Below are positions 42,728-52,887 of a stretch of 64,000 nucleotides of DNA, piece by piece; positions within the stretch are counted from its first letter, which is position 1, and the number at the start of each line of letters is the position of its first letter. The DNA comes from Dyadobacter luticola (GTDB taxonomy: Bacteria; Bacteroidota; Bacteroidia; Cytophagales; Spirosomataceae), in contig NZ_VCEJ01000002.1 in assembly GCF_005860805.1 (NCBI RefSeq), positions 542,375-606,374 on the forward strand. The letters are read 5' to 3'. Position numbers and translations under genes: made by a program. The notes beneath the pieces were generated by a model, which saw only the letters and a program-made list of their open reading frames with translations, made no database searches and was not told where the DNA came from.

Positions 42728-45202
42728 TCAATTATCCCCGCTCGGGGCGCTGTGCAGGAAGTCGTTGCCTTGTTCTTTGCCTCTCTTGAATTCCAGCTTG
42801 CCGAATTTGTAGGTGAGACTCACGCCGAATGAGCGGTAGGGGACTAGTACCGTGTTTTTTGAAATGTAATTGCCTGTGCGGATTGTGGTTACCTGGCTGA
42901 TGTATTTGGTAAAAGGGTTGGTGGCGGTGAGCCCGATGCTGGCATTTTTGTGATAAAACTGTTTGCGGAAAGCAAAGTTGTAAGTCAGCTGCTGCGGGCG
43001 TTTACCCTGGATCGTGTTGATCGCCGAAGAATAATTTCCAAAACCTTCTAAAACCAGGTCCTTCGGCAGCAGGTAAGTCGCATTGAGGTTGAAGCGCCAG
43101 TTGGTACCATTCGTCACATTGCCGCCGAGCAGGTCATTCACGACGCGTTTCTGTGTGACCATCAAATTTCCGCGCAAATTCAGCTGACTGGTAATCGGCA
43201 TTGAACCTGAGATGCTTACACCCGAATTATATTCGATCCCGATGTTCTGCCGGTTGGTGACCGACACATTTACATACGTCGAGTCGCCGATCACATAAGT
43301 GGGGTAGAGGATGGTGTAGGGTTTTACATCATCCGTGTTGATCCGCTCGATCAGCGCGATGTAGACATTGCCGCCGTTTTTGAAGGATTTGTTGTAGCCC
43401 AATTCAAAATTATTGCCGATCTCCGGTTTCAAAAGCGGGTTGCCGGTGGTAATGTTGTACGGGTCGCTCAGGTTCATAAATGGGTTAATGTCCCGGTACT
43501 CGGCCCTTTCGATGCGGCGGGTGAATGCCAGTTTCAGCGACTGCTCGTCTTTGAAATTATGTGAGAAAATCAGCGAGGGCACCAGGTTGTTATAAGACGG
43601 GATCGCCGTATTCGGGTAGTCGATTTTTACGTCGGTATGCTCAAAACGAGCCCCGGCTTTAACATTTAAAAACTTGAAAAGCGAAAAAGTGGTCGACAGG
43701 TATCCCGCATAAATTTTCATGTCATACCCCAGCTCGTAAGACTGTGCCGGATCGGGAATGTATTGGCTTAATGCTGGCTGAAAAACGCGGATGTCAGCCA
43801 CACTGCTGATGTTTTGCAGAACCGTTTTTACCCCGGTTTCAATGATGAAATTCTTTCTGATCGGGTGGGCGTAGTCGATGGAAATGTTGGTTTGTTTGTC
43901 ATTGCCGGGCGTATTTCCCGAAGTCCCGGCGAAAGGAATTTGCTCCGACGCCAGGTTCTGGACCTGGTTGTAGCTGGCGCGCGGCTTGCCAAAACTGGAA
44001 CTGTAAAGCACATTCAGTTCCTGGCCGTCTTTGGCAAATTTCTTGATGTAGTTTAGGCTCCAATCGATCGCGCCGATACCGCCTTTGCTGGACGAATTGC
44101 GTAAAATGTTTGACGCCGCAATTGGCACACCATTTTGGCCCAGCAATGTTTGCGAAATGTTGGTTACCCCGCTGCTGCTGTTGCTGAAATTGTTGTAACC
44201 TACGGCACCGATCAGGTTGTCTTTTTTCGACAAATTCCAGTCGAAACCGATGCCCGAGCGGTAGCCGCTCCGCTGAAAATCCTGGTAACCATTTTGCAGC
44301 AAATGCGTTTGCGTGTTGTCCGCCACATTAGTCGAAAGGCGGTCCTGCGCGCTGGGCGTCCGGGAACTGAGCTGCTTGTTGCCGCTAAAAAAGGCATTAA
44401 GTCCAAAATTATTTTTTCTGAAATTCAGGTTCAGAGAGCCATTTTCAAGGCGGGTGCCGGCGGCCAGGTTAATGCTGCCATTTACCCCTTGCAACCGGTT
44501 GTCTTTCAGGATAATGTTAATGATCCCGCCCGTACCCTGGGCATCGTATTTAGCGCCCGGACTGGTGATGGCTTCAATACTTTTGATCTGGTTGGCGGGA
44601 ATCGAAGCCAGTGCGTCCGTCAGACTGTTCCCAAAAACACTGGAAGGTTTGCCATTGATCAGGAAGCGCACATTCGGATTGCCCTGCAACTCTACATTGC
44701 CATCGATATCGACGGATACCTGCGGCACTTTTTTCAGGACATCCAGCGCTACGCCCGCCTGCGAAGTCACATCATTCGCTGCATTAAAAACGATCTTATC
44801 AATCTGATTTTCAATGATCGCCGCCCGTCCGGTGACCGTCACTTCCGCCAAAGTTTTCACGGTGGGTGTCAAGGCAATGTTACCCAAATCCACCGTCTTT
44901 CCACTTACGCCCATCTGAACGTTGGTGACCGATTTTTTTTCATAACCAATAAAATCAATGTTCACCGTGAATGTGCCGGTGCTGAGACCGGTGACCTCGA
45001 AGTACCCCGTCGAATCTGTCACCGCACCGTTGACCACTTTATTGGAAACCTGGTCGGTGACGCCTACGGATGCGTATTCCACTGCTTTACCGGTTGCGGC
45101 ATCGGTGATTTTTCCGGAGATTTTAAGGTTTGATTTGCTCTGGGCGAAAACATTCGCGCAGATAAACAGGAGCAGGACGGATAAGAATATGGGTTGCTTC
45201 AC
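42728..45202 (-). CDS. TonB-dependent outer-membrane receptor-like barrel protein
   Basis: The 824 residues include a signal (about 1-20), a carboxypeptidase-regulatory-like domain (about 28-110, GKITDAATGKAVEYASVGV), a plug (about 125-230, with IKSIEAITSPGAKYDAQGTGGIINIIL) and a beta-barrel of the OMP_b-brl_3 type (about 380-824), ending YKFGKLEFKRGKEQGN. It belongs to the outer-membrane beta-barrel family close to SusC-like receptors but without a SusD partner. Substrate unknown. The kinase/regulator pair encoded immediately upstream on the same strand could control it (inference). Confidence 0.9.
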   Translation of the reverse strand: MKQPIFLSVLLLFICANVFAQSKSNLKISGKITDAATGKAVEYASVGVTDQVSNKVVNGAVTDSTGYFEVTGLSTGTFTVNIDFIGYEKKSVTNVQMGVSGKTVDLGNIALTPTVKTLAEVTVTGRAAIIENQIDKIVFNAANDVTSQAGVALDVLKKVPQVSVDIDGNVELQGNPNVRFLINGKPSSVFGNSLTDALASIPANQIKSIEAITSPGAKYDAQGTGGIINIILKDNRLQGVNGSINLAAGTRLENGSLNLNFRKNNFGLNAFFSGNKQLSSRTPSAQDRLSTNVADNTQTHLLQNGYQDFQRSGYRSGIGFDWNLSKKDNLIGAVGYNNFSNSSSGVTNISQTLLGQNGVPIAASNILRNSSSKGGIGAIDWSLNYIKKFAKDGQELNVLYSSSFGKPRASYNQVQNLASEQIPFAGTSGNTPGNDKQTNISIDYAHPIRKNFIIETGVKTVLQNISSVADIRVFQPALSQYIPDPAQSYELGYDMKIYAGYLSTTFSLFKFLNVKAGARFEHTDVKIDYPNTAIPSYNNLVPSLIFSHNFKDEQSLKLAFTRRIERAEYRDINPFMNLSDPYNITTGNPLLKPEIGNNFELGYNKSFKNGGNVYIALIERINTDDVKPYTILYPTYVIGDSTYVNVSVTNRQNIGIEYNSGVSISGSMPITSQLNLRGNLMVTQKRVVNDLLGGNVTNGTNWRFNLNATYLLPKDLVLEGFGNYSSAINTIQGKRPQQLTYNFAFRKQFYHKNASIGLTATNPFTKYISQVTTIRTGNYISKNTVLVPYRSFGVSLTYKFGKLEFKRGKEQGNDFLHSAPSGDN

Positions 45203-45286
45203 GGGATGGCATGTTATGAAGCAAACTTAGAATGCGATTCTGGAGAATTTTTAGAGAAGCCGTCGCGTAGCTGTTTTTTTATAAAA

Positions 45287-46558
45287 CTAATCCCACCTTA
45301 ATGTAAACCGGTGCAAACCAGCATTGTAACGATATTGAATGTCAATCGAAAGCTGTTCACAGATTTGTTTCACAATAGACAAGCCCAGACCATTGTGCTG
45401 GCTGTGCTGTTGTTCCTTGTAAAATCTGCGGAAAAGCCGGTCGGTATCCAGCGGCTTTTCCGGGCCGGAATTTTCAATGTAAAATTCTTGGGGTAACAGT
45501 TTTATAGCAATCACGCCGCCTTCCTTGTTGTGCCTGCCCGCATTTCCAATCAGGTTTGTCAGCAGGATATCAATCAGTTGCGGGTTTGCAGTGATCGTCG
45601 CGGGATGCAGCTCGGAGGTGATCAGCATTTCGTTATTCCGCCAGAATTCCTGAAACTGAGAAAGCTTTTCCTGCACATTCTCCAAAAGATTCACCTGTCC
45701 GGTTTCTGCATACTGTTGGTTTTCAATCTTAGCCAAAAGTAAAAGCGACTGGTTGAGTTTGGTGAGCCGCTTGATACCCGAATACACGCTGGTCAAAGCC
45801 TGGATCTGTTTCTCCGACAGGCCTTCCTCCTGGATCACCAGGTCAAGTTTCGAGCGGATAATTGCCAGCGGCGTCTGTATCTCATGGGACGCGTTTTCAG
45901 TAAATTCTTTCAGGACCTGATAGTCGGTCTCCGCATTCGAGATGGTTTTTTCCAGCAGCGCATTCATGTACGTGAACTCCTCAATGTCTGTCGCGGGAAA
46001 GTCGGGAATGTTGTTTTTGCCTAATTTAAATGTCTTCATCGCCGCCAGCGCACTGTAAAAAGGCGTCCATAAACGTTTTAAAATGATCAGGTTAAGAAAA
46101 ATGGAAGTTGCGATGATGAGGAGCAGCATTGCCAGCGTCAGCCCAACCACCGTCCGTGTCAGTAACTTTACACCCTCGATCGGCTTGGCAATGGTGATCC
46201 GGAAATTTTCGGTTTTCGTTTTTTGAATGTAGGTCAGCTGGCGGTATTTGTGGGAACGTTTCTCAACCCGCTCGGCAATAAAAACAGTCGACAAATCTGC
46301 GTAATTGTCTGCCTGAATGGTCTTTTGATAGGCAACCCGCGTCTCATCCATCGTGTTGATCGGTGGCAGCTTGCCTTCCTTTTCTACATATTTTTCAATG
46401 CGGATCTTGTAATCATCCAGCGCCTCGTCGAGCTCATGTACCAGCACATAGTTTACCAGGAAATAATAGCAAATACCCGAAAACACGAAAAGCAAGACCA
46501 TGACAGTCAGGTTAATGCGGTTATATCTGGTGAAAAGTTTCATCCGCCGGAAGATCAA
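45287..46558 (-). CDS. Membrane sensor histidine kinase
   Basis: The 423 residues (start either MIFRRM at 46558 or MKLFTRYNRINL at 46543) have two membrane segments (about 16-36 and 150-176) enclosing a periplasmic sensor of about 110 residues. They are followed by HisKA (NASHEIQTPLAI, His near 223) and HATPase_c (NLIGNAGRHNKEGG, HNGLGLSIVKQI). It overlaps the OmpR-type regulator gene by a few bases and is the cognate kinase. The sensor shows no known ligand motif. Confidence 0.92.
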   Translation of the reverse strand: MIFRRMKLFTRYNRINLTVMVLLFVFSGICYYFLVNYVLVHELDEALDDYKIRIEKYVEKEGKLPPINTMDETRVAYQKTIQADNYADLSTVFIAERVEKRSHKYRQLTYIQKTKTENFRITIAKPIEGVKLLTRTVVGLTLAMLLLIIATSIFLNLIILKRLWTPFYSALAAMKTFKLGKNNIPDFPATDIEEFTYMNALLEKTISNAETDYQVLKEFTENASHEIQTPLAIIRSKLDLVIQEEGLSEKQIQALTSVYSGIKRLTKLNQSLLLLAKIENQQYAETGQVNLLENVQEKLSQFQEFWRNNEMLITSELHPATITANPQLIDILLTNLIGNAGRHNKEGGVIAIKLLPQEFYIENSGPEKPLDTDRLFRRFYKEQQHSQHNGLGLSIVKQICEQLSIDIQYRYNAGLHRFTLRWD

Positions 46559-47229
46559 AAACTGAATTTGTAGCCCATGCCGTAAACGGCCTTAATGTAG
46601 TCATCGCAACCCGCATGCATCAGTTTCTTGCGCAGGTTTTTAATGTGTGAATAAATGAAATCGTAGCTGTCGGCCATATCAATATCATCACCCCAAAGAT
46701 GCTCGACGATCGCCTCTTTTGTTACCACGCGGTTTTTGTTGCTCAGAAAATACAGCAGCAGTTCATACTCTTTTTTAGTGAGCGCGACAGGCTGCTCGCC
46801 TGCTTTCAAAACCCTATCAGAAAGGTCCAAGGTGAGCGGGCCGATCGCTACCCGGGTTTTGCCATCGAAAGATTTTCGCCTGACAATCGCCGCCACTCTC
46901 GCACCCAATTCGGCCAGGTGAAAAGGTTTGGTGAGATAATCATCCGCGCCGGTATTGAGTCCTTTGATCCGGTCGTCGAGTGAGTTTTTGGCGCTGATAA
47001 TGAGCACACCTTCGGACTTGTTCATCGCTTTCAACTCTTTCAAAATATCCAGCCCGCTGCCGCGCGGCAAGGTAATGTCCAGGATAATGCAGGCGTATTC
47101 GTTGATCACCACCTTATCCAGCGCAGTGGGAAAATCGTAGGCCGTTTCACAGCTGAATTGTTCCGAATTGAGATAGGTACAAATGCTGTCTGAAAGCTCT
47201 TTTTCGTCTTCAATAACCAGTAATTTCAT
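46555..47229 (-). CDS. OmpR/PhoB-type response regulator
   Basis: The 224 residues comprise a receiver (about 1-115; acidic IEDEKE, phospho-acceptor Asp 51 in CIILDITLPRGSG, KPF at YLTKPFHLAEL) and a winged-helix Trans_reg_C domain (about 128-222; LTKKEYELLLYFLSNKNRVV, VYGMGYKFSF). It overlaps the kinase gene, so it is an operon. It likely regulates the nearby outer-membrane protein gene or itself. Confidence 0.94.
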   Translation of the reverse strand: MKLLVIEDEKELSDSICTYLNSEQFSCETAYDFPTALDKVVINEYACIILDITLPRGSGLDILKELKAMNKSEGVLIISAKNSLDDRIKGLNTGADDYLTKPFHLAELGARVAAIVRRKSFDGKTRVAIGPLTLDLSDRVLKAGEQPVALTKKEYELLLYFLSNKNRVVTKEAIVEHLWGDDIDMADSYDFIYSHIKNLRKKLMHAGCDDYIKAVYGMGYKFSF

Positions 47230-47510
47230 GGATTGGCTTGCTTGCTTACAAATACCAAATATTCGTCCACAATCTGTATTATTTCTGGATTAAAATCACA
47301 GCAAAACAAGTTTGAGCATAGGCAAATTTTCAAATAGACTGTAAGTCATATCTGCGAAATGTTGTTTTGGTAGCGAACATTCAAATGTCCGGTATCGGAC
47401 AGGAAACAGAAATGGTGTCGATAGTAAATATCTATTAGTCAATACATTATAAACAATAAACATTTGTGGCCTGACATTTTAATCAGCAAAAGTAGAAGTA
47501 ATAAAAACCG

Positions 47511-47849
47511 ATGAAACGAACATACTTAGGTGAGTTTGAAGAGATCGTTCTGCTGACCGTTGCGGTGATGGAGGGACGGGCATACGGCGTGGTGCTGATG
47601 CAGGAAATTATGGAACAGACTCGCCGGGAAGTGAGGCTGAACCAGGTTCATTCGGCTTTGCAGCGGCTGGAAGAAAAGGGGATGGTGAAATCCGAAATGG
47701 GCGAGCCCACCGCCGAAAGGGGCGGAAGGCGCAAAAGGTTGTTCAAAGTGACGGCATTGGGGCAGCGGACCCTGCGCGAAATTCAGGATGTACGCGTAAG
47801 TTTTTGGGACAGACTCTTGAATCCGTTAAAGCTTTCCACCGATTTATGA
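47511..47849 (+). CDS. PadR-family transcriptional regulator
   Basis: The 112 residues form a winged helix (about 5-85): LGEFEEIVLLTVAVMEGRAYGVVLMQEI, QVHSALQRLEEKGMVKSEMGEPTAERGGRRKRLFKVT is the PadR HTH and wing. PadR regulators repress efflux or phenolic-acid genes and respond to small ligands. Its stop overlaps the permease start (ATGA at 47846), so it is translated with the MacB-type permease and very probably autoregulates the pair. Confidence 0.92.
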   Translation: MKRTYLGEFEEIVLLTVAVMEGRAYGVVLMQEIMEQTRREVRLNQVHSALQRLEEKGMVKSEMGEPTAERGGRRKRLFKVTALGQRTLREIQDVRVSFWDRLLNPLKLSTDL

Positions 47850-50509
47850 GCCGGCAAGACGAACTTTCCGAACCACCGCGGCTGGCCGATAAGCTCCTTC
47901 GCTTTTTTTGTGCGCCGCATTTACTGGAATCGATTCAGGGCGACCTGCACGAAGCCTTTGCATATAAAGCCGAAACTGCCGGCATAGAGAAAGCCCGCCG
48001 CGACTACTGGTGGGAAGTACTGGGGTTTTTCAAGCCCAGATATATCAGGCGAAAAAATTCGGCGCGCCAGCCATACGATGATTATTCTTATAACCCTTTA
48101 TTCGGTATTGATATGCTAAAAAATTATTTAAAGATCGCGTTCAGGAACCTCGTGAAAAACAGAGGTTATTCGGCCATAAATATTGGTGGCCTGGGCTTGG
48201 GCATGGCTGTGGCCGTGCTGATCGGGTTGTGGGTTTACGATGAATTCGCCTTCGACAGGTACCATCAACATTACGATCGCATTGCTAAGGTCATGCAGAA
48301 AGGTGCTCTCAACAATGAGGTCTTCTACAACGAGTACATGCCGGCACCGCTGGGAAATGAGCTTGCTGCGAAGTTTGCGGATGACTTTGAACACGTGGTC
48401 ATGTCGTCGTGGACCAGCGAGCATATCCTGGCGTATGGAGAAAAGAAATTCACCAGAAAGGGTAACTACCTGAGCGCCGGAGCGCCCGATTTGTTTTCCC
48501 TGAACATGAAACAGGGGACGCGCCGCGGGCTGAAAGATCAGAACTCCATCATGTTGTCAGAGTCGGTTGCACAGGCATTATTCGGGACGGCTAATCCGAT
48601 AGATCAGATCGTGAAGCTGGATAATAGTATGAACCTCAGGGTTACAGGTGTTTACGAGGATCTTCCCTATAACACCGAGTTCAGGGACCTTTCATTTATC
48701 GCACCGTGGAGCTTGTATGTTGCCACGCAGGATTGGGTCAAAACGGCCATCGACAACAATCAATGGAACAACAATTCGTGGCAGGCGCTGGTGCAGATCA
48801 GCCCAAAATCAAGCTTTGAAGCGGTATCGAAAAAGATCCGGAATTTAAAGCTGCAACATGCACCCGAGACGGCATTTTACAAGCCGGAGCTTTTTCTTCA
48901 GCCCATGAAAAAATGGCATTTGTATACTGGCTGGGACAAAACCGGAAACCTGGACAGCCGCATTCAATATGTCTGGCTTTTTGGCATTATCGGTGTCTTT
49001 GTGCTGCTGCTTGCCTCCATTAACTTCATGAACCTGAGTACGGCCAGGTCCGAAAAACGTGCCAAGGAAGTGGGTATCCGAAAAGCAGTCGGTTCCTACC
49101 GCACGCAGCTGGTCAACCAGTTTTTTACGGAGTCACTGATGGTTGTGGGCCTGGCTTTTATACTTTCCATGTCGCTGGTCATCATCATTTTGCCTTTTTT
49201 CAACGAGGTGGCAGACAAGAAGATCAAGTTTCCGGTCGATAATGCCTGGTTCTGGTTGTCAGGACTGGCATTTACATTGGTTACCGGCATTTTCTCGGGA
49301 ATATATCCCGCGTTTTACCTTTCCTCATTTCAGCCTGTAAAAGTTCTGAAAGGCGTGATCAATGTCGGTCGCTATGCCGCCATCCCGCGCAAAGTGCTGG
49401 TTGTTTTACAATTCACCGTTTCTGTTACCCTGATCATCGGGACCATCATTGTGGTCAAGCAAATCCAGCATGCCAAAAACCGGCCTATCGGTTATGATCG
49501 CGCCGGACTGATTACCGTAAATATGAATACGCCCGAGTTGTATGGGCATTACAATGCATTGAGGGATGATTTGCTGAAAACCGGCGCCGTGGTAAATATG
49601 TCCACTTCATCCACGCCGGCCACGGATATGAATTCTTCCAACGGCGGATTTGAATGGGAGGGCAAGGATCCGAATCTGAAGGAAAACTTTGGCACGATCG
49701 GGGTGACCCATGATTTTGGTAAAACAGTCGGTTGGGAATTTATCAGTGGCCGCGATTTATCAAGGGAATATGCCACAGACTCGTCAGGAATGGTGCTGAA
49801 TGAAAAAGCGGTGAAATACATGGGCCTGAAACATCCTTCCGAAATCGTCGGTAAAATCATGAAATGGAACGGAAAGCCATTTACCGTGGTAGGGGTGATC
49901 AGGGATATGGTGATGGATTCGCCTTTTCAGCCGGTTTATCCGACGGTATTTATGCTCAACTACAACTGGGCTAATGTCATCAACATTAAGCTGAACCCGC
50001 ACCAGTCCGCCGCCAGTTCCCTGGCAAAAGTGGCCACCGTTTTCAGGAAGTTCAATCCCGGCAGCCCGTTTGATTACAAGTTCACCGATCAGCAATATGC
50101 GCTCAAATTTGCAACAGAAGAGCGCATTGCCAAGCTTGCCTCAGCCTTTGCGATCCTTGCGGTTTTAATCAGCTGTCTGGGATTATTCGGGTTGGCTTCT
50201 TTTACGGCGGAGCAGCGGACCAAGGAAATCGGCGTCCGGAAAGTCCTGGGCGCGTCCGTGGCAAACCTCTGGGCATTACTATCCGGCGATTTTGTGAAAC
50301 TGGTGATTTTATCCTGTGTCATTTCGGCACCAGTAGCCTATTATTTCCTCAGCGCCTGGCTTTTAAAATACGAATACCGTACCGAAATCTCGTGGTGGGT
50401 TTTTGTTGCTGCTGCCTCCGGGGCAATGCTGATCACCATGCTTACGGTTAGTTATCAGGCAATTAGGGCCGCACTGCTGGATCCTGTGAAGAGCTTAAAG
50501 AGTGAGTGA
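47846..50509 (+). CDS. MacB/FtsX-type ABC permease with N-terminal permease-prefix domain
   Basis: From ATG 47846 the protein has 887 residues. The first 80 (DKLLRFFCAPHLLESIQGDLHEAF) are the permease-prefix domain 2 found only in front of such permeases. Then come two MacB-type halves, each with a periplasmic core and FtsX domain (about 105-510 and 545-885): ARSEKRAKEVGIRKAVGSYRTQLVNQFFTES and AEQRTKEIGVRKVLGASVANLW are the FtsX coupling motifs. No ATPase is encoded with it, so it must borrow one. Typical of Cytophagales PadR-permease pairs. Role: export or mechanotransmission; substrate unknown. Confidence 0.92.
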   Translation: MSRQDELSEPPRLADKLLRFFCAPHLLESIQGDLHEAFAYKAETAGIEKARRDYWWEVLGFFKPRYIRRKNSARQPYDDYSYNPLFGIDMLKNYLKIAFRNLVKNRGYSAINIGGLGLGMAVAVLIGLWVYDEFAFDRYHQHYDRIAKVMQKGALNNEVFYNEYMPAPLGNELAAKFADDFEHVVMSSWTSEHILAYGEKKFTRKGNYLSAGAPDLFSLNMKQGTRRGLKDQNSIMLSESVAQALFGTANPIDQIVKLDNSMNLRVTGVYEDLPYNTEFRDLSFIAPWSLYVATQDWVKTAIDNNQWNNNSWQALVQISPKSSFEAVSKKIRNLKLQHAPETAFYKPELFLQPMKKWHLYTGWDKTGNLDSRIQYVWLFGIIGVFVLLLASINFMNLSTARSEKRAKEVGIRKAVGSYRTQLVNQFFTESLMVVGLAFILSMSLVIIILPFFNEVADKKIKFPVDNAWFWLSGLAFTLVTGIFSGIYPAFYLSSFQPVKVLKGVINVGRYAAIPRKVLVVLQFTVSVTLIIGTIIVVKQIQHAKNRPIGYDRAGLITVNMNTPELYGHYNALRDDLLKTGAVVNMSTSSTPATDMNSSNGGFEWEGKDPNLKENFGTIGVTHDFGKTVGWEFISGRDLSREYATDSSGMVLNEKAVKYMGLKHPSEIVGKIMKWNGKPFTVVGVIRDMVMDSPFQPVYPTVFMLNYNWANVINIKLNPHQSAASSLAKVATVFRKFNPGSPFDYKFTDQQYALKFATEERIAKLASAFAILAVLISCLGLFGLASFTAEQRTKEIGVRKVLGASVANLWALLSGDFVKLVILSCVISAPVAYYFLSAWLLKYEYRTEISWWVFVAAASGAMLITMLTVSYQAIRAALLDPVKSLKSE

Positions 50510-50567
50510 GGCGGTGATTCTGGCATGATATTCTTAGAGCATTTTTTAAACAAACAAAAAAACCATC

Positions 50568-51023
50568 ATGGCAACTACAGAAAATGCAACCGGCGTATTA
50601 CATGAACTGATCGAAATCAACAATGACCGCGTAGCCGGCTTTGAAAAAGTGATCGCCGATATCAATGACGAAAACATCGACCTGAAAGCAATCTTTGAAG
50701 GATATGCGCAGCAGAGCAGAAAAAATGTGCAGGAATTGTCCGCTATCGCGGGTTCTGCCCCACATTTAGAAGATGATAACAGTGTAGCAGGTACTTTGCA
50801 CCGCGCATGGATCGATGTAAAGGCGCTTTTTGGCGGCAGCGACCGTGCCAGCATTCTATCAGAAGCTGAGCGTGGTGAAGATGCAATTAAAAAAGCATAT
50901 CAGGATGCATTGAATTCTGCGGAACTGCCTTTTGACGCACAGGAAATCGTTAGAAGCCAGGCGCAGGATATCAACTCAGCGCATGACAAAATCAAACTTT
51001 TGCGCGACGCGGCTAAGGCTTAA
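50568..51023 (+). CDS. DUF2383/PA2169-family ferritin-like four-helix protein
   Basis: The 151 residues are almost wholly helical: LHELIEINNDRVAGFEKVIADI, LKAIFEGYAQQSRKNVQEL, VAGTLHRAWIDVKALFGGSD, and EDAIKKAYQDALN are the helices of the PA2169/DUF2383 family, a ferritin-like bundle in stress-related proteins. Metal binding is uncertain. It has its own strong terminator at 51054 and is monocistronic. Confidence 0.88.
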   Translation: MATTENATGVLHELIEINNDRVAGFEKVIADINDENIDLKAIFEGYAQQSRKNVQELSAIAGSAPHLEDDNSVAGTLHRAWIDVKALFGGSDRASILSEAERGEDAIKKAYQDALNSAELPFDAQEIVRSQAQDINSAHDKIKLLRDAAKA

Positions 51024-51053
51024 TTTCAGCAAAAGCCGGATTTAGAAGGCATT

Positions 51054-51081
51054 AAACCGCCCTGATTGTTCAGGGCGGTTT
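51054..51081 (+). terminator. Rho-independent terminator after the DUF2383 gene
   Basis: AAACCGCCCTGA (51054-51065) and TCAGGGCGGTTT (51070-51081) form a perfect 12-bp stem with a 4-base loop, followed by CTTTTTT. Confidence 0.9.
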
Positions 51082-51103
51082 CTTTTTTAAAGTCTGGTCG
51101 CTG

Positions 51104-51352
51104 TCAGGAATTGCCTTTTGCGTCCCAGTGGTCTTTAATAATGTTTTGATCCTGGTCACGGATTAAAACACGCACAAACCTTTCGCCCCTCACACGTCCC
51201 TGTGCATCGCGGTTGCCGATGAATAACATGACCGGATTTCCTTCCTCATCTGTTTTGAAACTGATATCATATCGCTCAAATTTTTGATGAAGCATTTGTC
51301 CGGGTGCGTATTTTTTGCTCAGTTTTTTGAGCAGCTTTTCTCCGATTTTCAT
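51104..51352 (-). CDS. Conserved small basic protein, unknown function
   Basis: The 82 residues begin MKIGEKLLKKLSKKYAPGQML and continue with a short beta-rich part (FERYDISFKTDEEGNPVMLFIG; RVRGERFVRVLIRD). It reads like a conserved Bacteroidota small protein; I do not recognise a named family. It lies 35 bases downstream of the sugar dehydrogenase gene on the same strand and may be co-transcribed. Confidence 0.7.
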   Translation of the reverse strand: MKIGEKLLKKLSKKYAPGQMLHQKFERYDISFKTDEEGNPVMLFIGNRDAQGRVRGERFVRVLIRDQDQNIIKDHWDAKGNS

Positions 51353-51387
51353 GTCTCGTATTTTTTATTGACCGCACTTTGTTGCCC

Positions 51388-52632
51388 TTACTTACCTGTG
51401 TAGGAAACCCGGTATACCACACCATTTGTATCGTCGGAAAACAACAGTGATCCGTCTTTGTGTACCGCTACGCCCACCAGTCTTCCGAAGTGTGCCCGGT
51501 TATTATTGACAATGAAACCGGTCACAAAGTCTTCAAACCTTACAGGTTTTCCGTTCTCAAAATGCATCCTGACAATCTTGTAACCAACCGGCTTGCTGCG
51601 GTTCCAGGAGCCGCGCATCGCTACAAATGCATCATTCTGATATTCCGCAGGAAATCCTGAACCATTATAAAATGCCATACTCATGGGCGCAGAATGAGCC
51701 TGATACGTGAGGGTAGGCAAGGTGGTTTTTTGCAGATATTGCTGGTAAGTCGTGTCACCTTCGGGCCGGTCGCCCGGGTTGTACTTGCCTTCACCATAAA
51801 TGTATGGCCAGCCATAGTCAGCGCCTTGTTTGATCTGGTTCACTTCTTCCTTCTGCTCGTCGTCGCCCAGCCAGTCTATTCCGTGGTCCATCCCCCACAA
51901 CTCGCTCGTTTGCGGATGCCAGCCAAAACCGATCGTGTTCCTTAAACCTTTTGCAAAAACTTTGCGGTTGGAGCCGTCTTCATCCGCCCGCAGGATGGTC
52001 GCGTTTTCACCATTTGGTTCAGGACAGGAATTACAAGTGCTGCCGACAGTAAGGTACATTTTATTATCCGGTCCAAAGCCAATCGTCCGGTTGGGGTGCT
52101 GGCCACCATCCGGCAAGTCGCTGATCAGCATCCGCGGCTGCCCAAGTGTACCATCCGGGTTCATATCCGCTACATAAACCTCCTTTACCGCCACCATGTA
52201 CATTTTTCCATTGTGAATCGACAGCCCGTGCACCTGCTTGATGGTTGCCACTGTCTTTTTATTGTCAGCAACACCATCATTATTATTGTCTGTAAACATC
52301 ATTACGATCCCTGCTTCCCGGTCAGAGGCATATACCTGTCCCTGATCACCGACTACCAGGATCCTTGGTTTGCCGACTCCATCCGTAAACTTATTCACAG
52401 CAAATCCTGCCGGCACTTTCAGCTGTGCAATGTTGGCATCGGTAGCAGGTTGTACCGCCGGATAAAACACATAACCCTCAATCTGCGTCGACGTCGGTTC
52501 CTCATCCGTTTCAGGGATAAATGATTCCCAAAAACTGTCACCGTCCTTACACCCGGTCACTGCGACAGCCAAAATGAGTACCAGCATGCTAGCCTTCCCC
52601 ATCCATTTCCAAATCCCATAATTGTTTTCCAT
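51388..52632 (-). CDS. PQQ-type soluble sugar dehydrogenase (GSDH family), lipoprotein
   Basis: The 414 residues comprise a lipoprotein signal (lipobox AVTGC, Cys 28) and a six-bladed propeller like the soluble aldose dehydrogenases: GLSIHNGKMYMVAVKE, HPNRTIGFGPDNKMYLTVGS, LRADEDGSNRKVFAKGLRN and SMAFYNGSGFPAEYQNDAFVAMRGSWNR. It would oxidise sugars or alcohols with pyrroloquinoline quinone at the outer surface of the inner membrane or the outer membrane. PQQ supply genes are not in the window. Confidence 0.9.
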   Translation of the reverse strand: MENNYGIWKWMGKASMLVLILAVAVTGCKDGDSFWESFIPETDEEPTSTQIEGYVFYPAVQPATDANIAQLKVPAGFAVNKFTDGVGKPRILVVGDQGQVYASDREAGIVMMFTDNNNDGVADNKKTVATIKQVHGLSIHNGKMYMVAVKEVYVADMNPDGTLGQPRMLISDLPDGGQHPNRTIGFGPDNKMYLTVGSTCNSCPEPNGENATILRADEDGSNRKVFAKGLRNTIGFGWHPQTSELWGMDHGIDWLGDDEQKEEVNQIKQGADYGWPYIYGEGKYNPGDRPEGDTTYQQYLQKTTLPTLTYQAHSAPMSMAFYNGSGFPAEYQNDAFVAMRGSWNRSKPVGYKIVRMHFENGKPVRFEDFVTGFIVNNNRAHFGRLVGVAVHKDGSLLFSDDTNGVVYRVSYTGK

Positions 52633-52887
52633 GTTCGTTTGTTTGTTGATAAATATGTATTCTGGCCGGGCAGATAAACAAAATACGTGCGCATTCTAAA
52701 TCGGCGAAATTTCGAATGTGCGCGTGTAATGCGTTCTACATTCCGGGAATTGTTTTGAAAATTAAAATACGGATTTGGCAGTTACGCGTGTTGCTATCGA
52801 TTCACAGTTCAGCTCCAATTTCCCACAACTAAGCCATCGAAATCGCCGGTTGGCGGGTTAACCCTTCTAACAACTGCGTGTCCTTGA

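Noticed and set aside
44135..45133. 332-codon plus-strand open frame
   Set aside because: Antisense to the well-supported outer-membrane receptor gene at 42728-45202; composition and residues are those of a shadow frame.
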